NCBI GenBank assembly: GCA_905478675.1
Contig: CAJQJI010000047.1
Span: forward strand, 1-9,110
Length of the DNA stretch: 9,110 bases
Reading direction: 5' to 3'
Source: Candidatus Altimarinota bacterium
GTDB taxonomy: Bacteria; Patescibacteriota; Gracilibacteria; UBA4473
Shown: positions 1-6,682 of the stretch, in pieces
Layout of the letters: each line of letters opens with the position of its first letter
Position numbering within the stretch: the stretch's first letter is position 1
The notes under the pieces: generated by a model
Database searches by the model: none
What the model saw: the letters and a program-made list of their open reading frames with translations, nothing else
Told to the model about the DNA's origin: nothing
Translations under genes and position numbers: made by a program

Positions 1-218
1 TGACCGCCCTGATTCCCCATCTCAGGCGCGCCTTCGGGTTTGTTGGCCTCCATGTACGCTTGTTGTTCGGTTTCGGTCATGGTGTCCCAGTCAGCGGGTA
101 ATTCCATCCCCGGAGGGGTGCCTTGTCCTGGCCCCATACCTTGGGCGTAAGTCGCGTTCGTCACGCTAAATAAAATAGCGAGCAAGAGTAGGCTTGTAAT
201 TGTCTTTTGATTTTTCAT
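1..218 (-). CDS. Small exported Gly/Pro/Met-rich protein, 3' end beyond the window
   Basis: Reading the minus strand from the ATG at 218-216 gives 72 uninterrupted codons to the left edge, so the C-terminus is missing. The first 25 residues form a standard signal peptide: a basic start (MKNQK), a hydrophobic core rich in Leu and Ile, and a likely signal peptidase I site after ATYA, with the mature protein starting QGMGPGQG. The visible mature part is polar and low in complexity, rich in Gly, Pro, Glu, Gln and Met (five Met in about 47 residues). It carries a short helical-looking stretch, DTMTETEQQAYMEANKPEG. It lies 83 bases downstream of the last permease gene on the same strand, so it could be the last gene of the exporter operon or have its own promoter. 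I do not recognise a family. Export from the cytoplasm is well supported; a role as exporter cargo or accessory factor is only inference from position. Confidence 0.75.
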   Translation of the reverse strand, partial: MKNQKTITSLLLLAILFSVTNATYAQGMGPGQGTPPGMELPADWDTMTETEQQAYMEANKPEGAPEMGNQGG

Positions 219-243
219 AGTATAAAGAAATTAAAAAATTGGA

Positions 244-284
244 GTGACAAGGAATAATACGTCACAAAAATTTTTATCTTTCAA
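244..284 (-). promoter_or_regulatory. Possible weak promoter and dyad before the exported-protein gene
   Basis: On the minus strand, TTGAAA (284-279) and TATTAT (259-254) are separated by 19 bases. That is longer than ideal, but it would place a start point near 247, about 29 bases before the ATG at 218. An inverted repeat, GTGAC (265-261) with GTCAC (248-244), flanks the -10-like element with 12 bases between the arms, which is where an operator could sit. The DNA is AT-rich, so such hexamers can occur by chance, and read-through from the exporter operon is an alternative. I see no convincing terminator between 302 and this site. Confidence 0.28.
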
Positions 285-301
285 TAAAGAGAAAAAAGCC
301 T

Positions 302-1543
302 TTAAACCTCAGCTCGCAAAGCCGCAATAGGCTCTAATTGTGCAGCTTTTTGAGCGGGTTTTAAGCCAAACACTAAACCAATAAAAATAGAAACTAACAC
401 GGCACCGGCAATGCCCGACCACGGTAAAGAGAATGGAAAATCAAACCCAGCATAGTTAGCACCCAAGCTAATAAACCAAGCTAACGCCACGCCGAAAGCG
501 GCCCCTAAAATTCCACCAAGCCCCGTAAGCACTAAAGCTTCAAACAAAAACTGTAATAAAATTAAACTCGGACGAGCCCCAATCGCTTTGCGTAAACCAA
601 TTTCTTTGGTGCGCTCACTCACGGTTACATACATCACGTTCATAATACCAACCCCACCCACTAATAAAGAAATACCCGCCAGCGACGCCAATAATAAATT
701 AACACTTGTGAGCACTGTATCTACAATCTCCATTAACTGCGTAAACGTCCGCACCGCAAAATCATCATCTTCAGGATCATCAATATCATGGTTTCGTCGC
801 ATGACATTTTGAATCCGCCATGACAAACGATCGGTTTGTGAAGCGTCTTCAATGTGCAGCATAATAGCTTGCAAGTGCTCTTCGCCCCATAAATGTTTAG
901 AACCCGCTTCTAACGGAATAAAAGCCATATCTCCAAAGCTCATTGGTCCCATAGCATCCACCTCATCACTAATACCAACCACTCGAAATGAGTGATTATT
1001 AATTTTTATTTTTTGCTGTAACAAGCGCGTTGGTTGGTTATTACTTAATTTATCGGCTAAATCTAAGCCTAACACGACTACTTTTTCACCGGCTCTATCT
1101 TCGGTTTCATTAAAAAAACGGCCCAACGCTATCGGAAAATTTTGCGTAAAAGGGAAATCTGTATTTACCGCTGAGATGGTAATATTTTCATCTTCTCGCC
1201 CAAACTGCGCTCTGCCCGTACCCGTGTACCAGCCTGAAGCATGGCTTATACCATCGATGGCCAGAATATCTTCTAAATCTTTTACTTCTAAGGTTTTAAT
1301 ATCTAAAGCCGCCATAACCCCCGCTTTAGAACTCGGGGGCGTTTGCACCTCAACCACCATAGTATTTGGTGAAAACGAACCTAACTGGTTCATAATCAAA
1401 CCTTCTAAGCCTTTTCCTAAACTAAGCACCAGCGTTAACACGGCGGTTCCCACCACAATCCCCAGCAACGTCAGCAACGTCCGCTTACGGTTTTTACCAA
1501 GCGTTCTGAGGGAGTTGCGAGCCAAATAAAAATATTTTCTCAT
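302..1543 (-). CDS. MacB/FtsX-type ABC exporter permease (second of two)
   Basis: This is a 413-residue membrane protein with the MacB-family layout. One N-terminal helix lies at about residues 22-43. A large extracytoplasmic domain spans about 45-275 (MacB_PCD type). Three C-terminal helices lie near 280-306, 330-360 and 376-394 (FtsX type). The cytoplasmic coupling segment RTKEIGLRKAIGA (311-323) after the second helix is the hallmark of the family and contacts the ATPase. It has no fused ATPase domain, so it must use the separate one at 2770-3519. Its start ATG lies 6 bases after the stop of the first permease, implying translational coupling; no Shine-Dalgarno sequence is visible. It shares an acidic motif, HDIDDPEDDDF (252-262), and the overall fold with its upstream neighbour, so the two are ancient tandem paralogues that probably form a heterodimeric channel. 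The substrate cannot be read from the sequence. Confidence 0.93.
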   Translation of the reverse strand: MRKYFYLARNSLRTLGKNRKRTLLTLLGIVVGTAVLTLVLSLGKGLEGLIMNQLGSFSPNTMVVEVQTPPSSKAGVMAALDIKTLEVKDLEDILAIDGISHASGWYTGTGRAQFGREDENITISAVNTDFPFTQNFPIALGRFFNETEDRAGEKVVVLGLDLADKLSNNQPTRLLQQKIKINNHSFRVVGISDEVDAMGPMSFGDMAFIPLEAGSKHLWGEEHLQAIMLHIEDASQTDRLSWRIQNVMRRNHDIDDPEDDDFAVRTFTQLMEIVDTVLTSVNLLLASLAGISLLVGGVGIMNVMYVTVSERTKEIGLRKAIGARPSLILLQFLFEALVLTGLGGILGAAFGVALAWFISLGANYAGFDFPFSLPWSGIAGAVLVSIFIGLVFGLKPAQKAAQLEPIAALRAEV

Positions 1544-1549
1544 GCTTTA

Positions 1550-2773
1550 TTATTCGTAACGAAGAGCTTCAATCGCGTTTAATTTTGCGGCTTTTTTCGC
1601 CGGCCCAGAACCAAACACATACCCCGTTATACCCGCCAACCCCACACCTAATAAAATGGCTTCAGGTCGAATATGAAACACCCAGTCGTACTCGGCATAC
1701 TGCGCCCCCAAGGCAATAATCCAGGCCAGAAGTATTCCAATCAAAGTGCCAATAATGCCCCCCGTAATAGTCAGCACTAAACTTTCCACCAAAAACTGTT
1801 GGCGAATCATTTCAGGCGTGGCCCCCAAAGCTTTACGCAGGCCAATTTCACGCGTTCGCTGAGTGACGTTCATCAGCATAATATTCATAATACCAATCCC
1901 GCCCACAATTAAAGAAAACCCCGCAATCACCACTAAAAAAGCACTGACCGCACCGGTAATAGTTTCAACCATTTCTAAGGTTTGCGCCACTGAAACTACG
2001 GTAAAATCGTCGTCTTCGGGGTCATCAATATCGTGCTTATAACGCAGTTTGGCTTTAATGGTTTCGGTAGTTCTATCAATATAAATTTCGTCTTCTAACT
2101 GCAGCACAATCGACATCACCTTAGATTCATTCAGCAACAAGGTCATCATGGTTTCAACGGGCACAAAGATCGCATCATCACTGCTGCCAAATAAGCTGGC
2201 GCCTTTTTCTTCCATAATACCAACCACCGTAAAACTGGTCGCGCCAACTTTAATTTTTTTGCCGATAGGGTTTTGGTTTCCAAACAAATCTTGCGCCAAG
2301 TTATAACCTAAAGTCGCCACTTTTTTCTTACTACGGTTTTCGGCTTCAGTAAAAAAACGTCCCAGCAGCACGGCATGATTTTCAACCGTTGGATAATTGG
2401 GCGTAACGCCCTTAACCGAAGTGCTGACACTTTCTCCTTGGTACACGACACTAAAAGTACCATCGGTTTGCGCATCAAGCGCGTTAACATAAGGCATAGA
2501 CGCTAAAGATTCCGCGTCATCAAGCGTCAGCGTTTTTACAAAGATCCCCTGCCGTACCCCGTTATCTTCACTCCCAGAAATAACGGTTACATTTTTGGTC
2601 CCACTACTGGCAATCGCGCCCGTTAACAAGCTTTGTGCCCCATCACCCACGGCCATAATAGTAATCACCGACGCCACGCCAATAATAATCCCCAGCATGG
2701 TTAACACACTGCGCCCTAAATTGGTAAAAAGCCCACGCAAGGCCAACTTCAGGGTTAGCTTTAAGCCCTTCAT
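1550..2773 (-). CDS. MacB/FtsX-type ABC exporter permease (first of two)
   Basis: This 407-residue protein has the same four-helix plan as the next gene. Helix 1 lies at about residues 22-44 (TMLGIIIGVASVITIMAVGDG), followed by an extracytoplasmic domain to about 272, then helices near 274-300, 327-356 and 371-390. The coupling motif TREIGLRKALGA lies at 307-318, and the acidic motif HDIDDPEDDDF at 247-257. The ATG overlaps the TGA of the ATPase gene by four bases (ATGA), a strong sign of coupled translation and of one transcript. Within this family the permease domains move a periplasmic or extracellular substrate by a mechanical bellows-like motion (MacB) or extract lipoproteins (LolCDE). 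The presence of a MacA-like adaptor here favours the MacAB/YknXYZ type. Two distinct permeases, rather than the usual single self-dimerising one, suggest an asymmetric transporter. Confidence 0.93.
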   Translation of the reverse strand: MKGLKLTLKLALRGLFTNLGRSVLTMLGIIIGVASVITIMAVGDGAQSLLTGAIASSGTKNVTVISGSEDNGVRQGIFVKTLTLDDAESLASMPYVNALDAQTDGTFSVVYQGESVSTSVKGVTPNYPTVENHAVLLGRFFTEAENRSKKKVATLGYNLAQDLFGNQNPIGKKIKVGATSFTVVGIMEEKGASLFGSSDDAIFVPVETMMTLLLNESKVMSIVLQLEDEIYIDRTTETIKAKLRYKHDIDDPEDDDFTVVSVAQTLEMVETITGAVSAFLVVIAGFSLIVGGIGIMNIMLMNVTQRTREIGLRKALGATPEMIRQQFLVESLVLTITGGIIGTLIGILLAWIIALGAQYAEYDWVFHIRPEAILLGVGLAGITGYVFGSGPAKKAAKLNAIEALRYE

Positions 2774-3519
2774 AATGCTTTTTGTTTAACTTTTTTCTGA
2801 AAATTTTTCAGCGCTTTTTCCGCATTCTGACGCTTCTTATTCTGAGCATCTTTTTCAAGCACCCCATCACGAATTAAAATAATACGCTTGGTATAAGCGG
2901 CAATATCATCTTCATGAGTTACCATGATCACCGTTTTGCCTTGGTTATTAAGCGCCTCAAAAATAGCCATAATTTCATAACTACTGGCGGTATCTAAGTT
3001 TCCGGTTGGTTCATCGGCAAAAATAACCCGTGGGTTATTAACCAAGGCCCGCGCAATCGAAACCCGTTGTTGTTGTCCGCCTGAAAGCTGGGCGGGCGTA
3101 TGATCTAGTCGATCGCCTAAACCAACCATTTCTAACGCTTCTTGAGCGCGTTCTTGTTGTTCTTTTTCTGGTACGCCGGCATAAATCAAGGGCAACATCA
3201 CGTTTTCTAGCGCGGTGGTTCGAGGCAACAAATTAAACGCTTGAAACACGAACCCAATTTTAGCGTTTCGAATATCAGACAATTTATTTTCTGAAAAATC
3301 GGTTGTGTCTACGTCTTCAAATTTATAAGTCCCTTCTGAAGGCGAATCAAGAAACCCTAAAATATGCATGAGGGTCGATTTCCCAGACCCAGACGGCCCC
3401 ATAATACTAACAAAATCGCCTTCTTCGATTTCTAAATTAATACCATGCAACACGGTTAAGGCCACCTCTGTGTCGGCGTTATAGGTTCGTTTGATGCCAT
3501 TAATTTTAATCAAACTCAT
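2770..3519 (-). CDS. ABC exporter ATPase, MacB/LolD/YknY type
   Basis: This 249-residue nucleotide-binding subunit has every catalytic element: Walker A GPSGSGKST (41-49), Q-loop glutamine at 93 (FVFQAFNLLPR), signature LSGGQ (145-149) followed by QQRVSIARAL, Walker B VIFADE with catalytic Glu170, D-loop near NLDT (174-177), and switch His202 in VTHE. The phrase PTGNLDT and the FNLLPRTTALENVMLPL stretch are typical of the MacB/LolD branch. After the usual end of the fold (about residue 222) there is a Lys/Gln-rich tail of roughly 27 residues (such as KKRQNAEKALKNFQKKVKQK), probably a basic helix; its role is unknown. The start overlaps the adaptor stop by one base (TAATG), and the stop overlaps the next permease start by four bases. 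It should hydrolyse ATP at the cytoplasmic face to drive the two permeases. Confidence 0.97.
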   Translation of the reverse strand: MSLIKINGIKRTYNADTEVALTVLHGINLEIEEGDFVSIMGPSGSGKSTLMHILGFLDSPSEGTYKFEDVDTTDFSENKLSDIRNAKIGFVFQAFNLLPRTTALENVMLPLIYAGVPEKEQQERAQEALEMVGLGDRLDHTPAQLSGGQQQRVSIARALVNNPRVIFADEPTGNLDTASSYEIMAIFEALNNQGKTVIMVTHEDDIAAYTKRIILIRDGVLEKDAQNKKRQNAEKALKNFQKKVKQKAL

Positions 3520-5516
3520 TATTCAAAAGGATTACGCGTACCTAGGTCTTCGTATAAAATCACTATGTCGTCGGCCTCTAAGCCGTTTAGAATTTCTACA
3601 TAAGTATTCCCTTCTAAACCTAATTCAACCGCCCGTTCTTCAACCGTTTTAACACCCGCTGTTTCTTGTAAAAGGCGAATATGCGGCTGACCGTTGTTAT
3701 AAATAATAGATTGTGGTTCGAGCGCAAAAACAGATTCGCGGCTATCAATTAATAACTCAATATCGGCCGTCATCCCCGAAAGCACTCGTTCTAAATCATG
3801 GTCTTGCGTTTTATCTAATTCTAAGGTGACTTGGTAATAAATAACCCCTTGTACTACTGTTTCGGCTTTCGCCTTTTTAACCACAGTGGCGGTATAAATA
3901 TCTTGTGAAGAAAACGCATCAAACGTAACTTGAGCGGTTTGCCCTACTTTGATATCTCCAATATCGGTTTCCGGAATATCGGCTATAATTTCTAAATCTT
4001 GGCTTTTAATAACCACTAACGGTAACGCCGCGTTTGGTCGTTCGCCGGTTTTGGCATTTACAACCGTCACCAAGCCATCAATCGGACTCACCACCTGCGC
4101 TTTATCTAACGCTAGTTGGGCTTGAGCCACTTGGTTTTCGGCCATCTGCACCGCGGCTTGATTCGCGCCTAAATCCACGTCTCGTGGATCTTCCTGTACT
4201 TTTCCCAAACCATTAAGGGCTCGATTTAAAGCCACTTGCCGAGCGGCTACTTCGGCCTGAGCCTGAGCGATAGCGGTATCCGCCTGAATAATAATTTGGT
4301 CTTTATTATACTGAGCTTGTTCAAATTGACTGCTAATGGTATCAAAATCCGCTCGTACGTTATCAATCGTGGTCGTGTTTTGCGATCCACCGCTATTAAT
4401 ATTAAGCTGAGCCGAATCAATCGCCTGAATAGAAGCCTGAATTTGTGTTGCTTCTGAAAGTAGTTTTCGTTCCACCGTTTTAACATCGCTCCGAGCTTTA
4501 TCTATTTGTGAAGGATCAATGGTAGCACTCGCTAAATCCGCTGTCGTAGAAAGAAGTAAAACACCTTCGTTTACTAAATCCTCAATCGCTTTTAATTTAT
4601 GTAAGGCGTTCGTTGAATCGACCCAAAGACTTTGTGTTGAAGGCGCATAATTAGATTTAAAACTAGTTAAATGCAGCTTAAATTCGCGGTAATCTTGTTT
4701 CGTTTTACTGGTTAAAATACTATTTTTGTTTCCAAAAATAACGTCTCCGTATCGGCTTGTTTCACTCGAAAATCGATCTTCTTTAATTACCGCGTTCGCC
4801 GTAATCTGGGCTTCTTTTACTTCGGTCCAAGCCGCCTTATAAACGGTTACCGCACTTTCTAGGGCGTCAGCTAATTGATCTTCACTCAAACTTGAGTTTT
4901 GCCCCGTAGTACTCTGGGTATTATCAAACCGAATATGAGCGTTTTTCAACGCTAATTCAGACGTCTTAACATTCAAATCTGCAATATCAACATTGTTTTC
5001 TTTTTGCGCCTCTAACTTTTCTAAATTTTCTTTTGCCGCTTCTAAGGCCACTCGCGCACTTTGCACATCATTCTGAGACAATGCAATATCACTGCCGGTG
5101 GCCCCCGCTAATTGCCGATCAAGCACGGCCTTAGCCTGCGCTAATTGCGCTTGGGCTTGCCCGAGCCGTAACTCAAGTGCGGCTGAATCAAATTCAACTA
5201 AAACATCGCCCGCCTGCACTACTTCGTCCTCTTCAACCAGCACGGCTACCACTTCCTCGGTCATGCTGGCGGCTAGTTCCCGTGACTCTTTAGCTTTTAT
5301 TTGCCCGTTAACCGAAACCTCGCGAACCACGTCACGCTGAGTCGCTTTTTCCGTTATATATTCTGGCATATCCGCCTTACCAGCCTTGAGATACCAATTA
5401 AAGGCGCCTCCTAAAATAAGCGCTAGTGCCAGGCTTAAAAACCAATGTTTTAACAAAAAACACTTAATTTTTTGGAATTTCGAAAGTCTTTCTTTTTTTA
5501 TTTTTGTATCCGACAT
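3519..5516 (-). CDS. MacA/HlyD-family membrane-anchored efflux adaptor, unusually long
   Basis: This is the first gene of the exporter operon: a 665-residue adaptor subunit. A basic N-terminus is followed by one membrane anchor at about residues 24-43, so the body lies outside the cytoplasmic membrane. The two halves of the lipoyl/barrel-sandwich domain are visible near 86-112 (VLVEEDEVVQAGDVLVEFDS) and 474-503 (VVSPIDGLVTVVNAKTGERP). A long alpha-helical hairpin lies between them. The beta-barrel domain follows at about 507-590 (ADIPETDIGDIKVGQTAQVTF), then a membrane-proximal C-terminal domain to the end. Relatives such as MacA and YknX have roughly 370-400 residues. The excess is an insertion of about 140-200 residues inside the hairpin (about 180-390) containing Trp, Tyr and Phe, unlike a plain coiled coil. 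No Shine-Dalgarno sequence precedes the ATG. The next upstream element is the divergent promoter with the TetR-type palindrome, which points to regulation by the neighbouring repressor. Confidence 0.93.
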   Translation of the reverse strand: MSDTKIKKERLSKFQKIKCFLLKHWFLSLALALILGGAFNWYLKAGKADMPEYITEKATQRDVVREVSVNGQIKAKESRELAASMTEEVVAVLVEEDEVVQAGDVLVEFDSAALELRLGQAQAQLAQAKAVLDRQLAGATGSDIALSQNDVQSARVALEAAKENLEKLEAQKENNVDIADLNVKTSELALKNAHIRFDNTQSTTGQNSSLSEDQLADALESAVTVYKAAWTEVKEAQITANAVIKEDRFSSETSRYGDVIFGNKNSILTSKTKQDYREFKLHLTSFKSNYAPSTQSLWVDSTNALHKLKAIEDLVNEGVLLLSTTADLASATIDPSQIDKARSDVKTVERKLLSEATQIQASIQAIDSAQLNINSGGSQNTTTIDNVRADFDTISSQFEQAQYNKDQIIIQADTAIAQAQAEVAARQVALNRALNGLGKVQEDPRDVDLGANQAAVQMAENQVAQAQLALDKAQVVSPIDGLVTVVNAKTGERPNAALPLVVIKSQDLEIIADIPETDIGDIKVGQTAQVTFDAFSSQDIYTATVVKKAKAETVVQGVIYYQVTLELDKTQDHDLERVLSGMTADIELLIDSRESVFALEPQSIIYNNGQPHIRLLQETAGVKTVEERAVELGLEGNTYVEILNGLEADDIVILYEDLGTRNPFE

Positions 5517-5531
5517 AAAACGCTATTACGT

Positions 5532-5548
5532 AAACCGACCGTCGGTTT
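5532..5548. promoter_or_regulatory. Perfect 17-bp palindrome, probable TetR-family operator
   Basis: The sequence AAACCGACCGTCGGTTT has two perfect 8-base arms around a single central base. This is the size and style of operators bound by TetR-family dimers, which often contain ACCG/CGGT half-sites. It lies in the 85-base gap between the adaptor gene and the tetR gene. It covers the predicted start point of the exporter transcript (near 5543) and overlaps the last two bases of its arm with the tetR -35 box (5547-5552). A bound dimer would therefore block both directions. The palindrome is seen directly; the link to the neighbouring regulator is inference from position and family habit. Confidence 0.85.
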
Positions 5549-5575
5549 GATTTTACCATAAAATCGCGCTATTAT
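5547..5575 (+). promoter_or_regulatory. Sigma70-like promoter of the tetR gene
   Basis: TTGATT (5547-5552) and TATTAT (5570-5575) are separated by exactly 17 bases, giving a predicted start point near 5582 and a leader of about 20 bases before the ATG at 5602. The -35 box begins inside the palindrome, and the -10 box shares bases 5573-5575 with the -35 box of the opposite promoter. This geometry fits autorepression and competition between the two directions. Confidence 0.7.
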
Positions 5576-5578
5576 CAA
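5550..5578 (-). promoter_or_regulatory. Sigma70-like promoter of the exporter operon
   Basis: On the minus strand, TTGATA (5578-5573) and TAAAAT (5555-5550) are separated by exactly 17 bases. The predicted start point is near 5543, inside the palindrome, leaving a leader of about 27 bases before the adaptor ATG at 5516. This is the only strong hexamer pair upstream of the operon, and the four exporter genes downstream overlap or lie within 6 bases of each other. Confidence 0.72.
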
Positions 5579-5601
5579 TCTAAGTCCAACTTAAGAGAGC
5601 C

Positions 5602-6213
5602 ATGAAAAAGCTACACCCAACCAAAGAAAAAATCATAAAAGAAACGCTTCGATTATTTGCCGAAGACGGATATGAAGAAACCACCATGGCCCACATTATG
5701 GAAGCCACAGATCTCTCTAAGGGCGCGCTTTATCATCATTTTAAGTCGAAAAACGATATTGCCGATTCCGCCATTGCGCAAATTTCTGAGCAAATGAAAA
5801 CAGAGTTTGAAGCTATTTTAAAAAAAGATCTGTCCGCCTTAGAAAAACTAACCGAAATAATTTCGGTTAAACAGGAAGTGTTTGCCCAACAAAAACAAGC
5901 CTTCATTAATATTTTTAACAGCTCTAAATCGGGGCCTTTAAAACAAAAAATGCAGGCGGCCTCGTGCCAAAACTTTGTTCCAATTATGACCTCTATCATT
6001 GCTCAAGGGCAAAAAGAAGGCAGTTTTAGTTCGGCCGAAGATCCGCAAATTACGGCCTATTTAATGTTCAATATTCAAAAATCATTACAAAGTGTCCCTC
6101 CCAAAATCGCTCAAGACCCAGAACAAACCAAAAGCTTTATGCGGGCGGGCACTCGTTTGGTATGCCAAACTTTAGGCATCGACCCACACTTTTTTGATAC
6201 ATTCTGCGCTTAA
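5602..6213 (+). CDS. TetR-family transcriptional regulator, probable repressor of the exporter operon
   Basis: This is a 203-residue protein with the TetR N-terminal DNA-binding domain. KEKIIKETLRLFAEDGYEETTM (9-29) forms the first helix and turn. The helix-turn-helix runs over about 28-47, with the family signature LSKGALYHHFKSKNDI (38-53). The remaining part, about 55-203, is all-helical and should hold the dimer interface and ligand pocket; it is poorly conserved in the family, so the ligand cannot be named. The start ATG is preceded by AAGAGAG, the only vaguely Shine-Dalgarno-like sequence in the window. The gene is divergent from the exporter operon and shares a palindrome-bearing promoter region with it, the classic layout of a local repressor induced by an exported compound. 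The unrecognised membrane protein gene follows after 36 bases and is probably co-transcribed. Confidence 0.95.
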   Translation: MKKLHPTKEKIIKETLRLFAEDGYEETTMAHIMEATDLSKGALYHHFKSKNDIADSAIAQISEQMKTEFEAILKKDLSALEKLTEIISVKQEVFAQQKQAFINIFNSSKSGPLKQKMQAASCQNFVPIMTSIIAQGQKEGSFSSAEDPQITAYLMFNIQKSLQSVPPKIAQDPEQTKSFMRAGTRLVCQTLGIDPHFFDTFCA

Positions 6214-6249
6214 ACCTTTACACCTTTAAATATTTTAACTTTCTCCAGC

Positions 6250-6675
6250 ATGCGCCTTAAACACTCTATTATGAACCGTATTATTATCGGTAAATCTATT
6301 GGCTTCGTTGTTGGCGCGCTGGTATTTTTTATTTTACCGCTCATTGGTGTCCCCCTTGATATTTATTTTGGACTCGGCCTGTGGCTTTTTTATATATTGC
6401 TAGGGGTTTTGATCGCTTTTTTTGGCGTGATGGATCATCATCCATTACTTAAATTTCCGATGCCCTGGTGGTTTCGGGGTATTTTTATGGGCTTAACTAT
6501 GCACTTAATGTTAGTTTTATTAGCCCACGGCGAACTGACTTTTATTATTGATAAAATGCACACCTTCGGCCTTAAATCGCCTTGGTGGACTTTAGTTGAC
6601 GGCGTAATCCTCGGCTTATTTATGAGTTTTACGGAAACGAAACTCGCTGGCGAAGGCAAACTGCCGTTGGTTTAA
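6250..6675 (+). CDS. Unrecognised four-helix membrane protein downstream of tetR
   Basis: This 141-residue protein is very hydrophobic, with four likely membrane helices near residues 11-33, 38-62, 74-93 and 112-128. I do not recognise a family. Visible features are MDHHP (61-65) after helix 2, and PWWFRGIFMGL (72-82) and PWWTLVDGVILGL (111-123) at the starts of helices 3 and 4. The last two look like a weak internal repeat of the form PWW, then G, then GL. Polar residues His63, His64, His85, His93 and Asp117 lie in or near helices. A second in-frame ATG at 6271 (MNRIIIGK) could be the true start; neither has a Shine-Dalgarno sequence. It sits 36 bases after tetR and should share its promoter, so it may be induced together with the exporter. 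Its stop lies 7 bases from the convergent gene at 6683. Confidence 0.8.
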   Translation: MRLKHSIMNRIIIGKSIGFVVGALVFFILPLIGVPLDIYFGLGLWLFYILLGVLIAFFGVMDHHPLLKFPMPWWFRGIFMGLTMHLMLVLLAHGELTFIIDKMHTFGLKSPWWTLVDGVILGLFMSFTETKLAGEGKLPLV

Positions 6676-6682
6676 AAAAGGC

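Noticed and set aside
221..250. TTGTCA (250-245) and TTTATA (226-221) on the minus strand as a promoter for the exported-protein gene
   Set aside because: The -10-like element ends two bases before the ATG, so it would require a transcript starting at or inside the coding sequence. The pair at 284-254 fits better, though also weakly.
266..301. Hairpin TCTTT-ATTG-AAAGA after the second permease as a terminator
   Set aside because: It is a weak AT-only five-base stem without a clear following T-run; I cannot support termination here.
588..1529. Plus-strand open frames opposite the second permease (588-812 and 1176-1529)
   Set aside because: They are antisense to a strongly supported MacB-type permease, have low-complexity translations and show no start signals.
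2770..2772. Alternative genetic code with TGA as a sense codon
   Set aside because: TGA ends the ATPase in a typical ATGA overlap with the next start, and Trp is encoded by TGG throughout. Standard code fits.
4034..5340. Plus- and minus-strand open frames inside the adaptor gene (4034-4216, 4236-4457, 4247-4486, 5098-5340)
   Set aside because: They are shadow frames of the Ala/Gln-rich coiled-coil coding sequence, and their Ser/Thr- or Arg/Leu-rich translations are typical of out-of-frame reading.
302..5516. LolCDE lipoprotein-release system
   Set aside because: The two permeases and LolD-like ATPase resemble it, but the operon starts with a MacA/HlyD-type adaptor, which Lol systems lack. 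A MacAB/YknXYZ-type exporter fits better.
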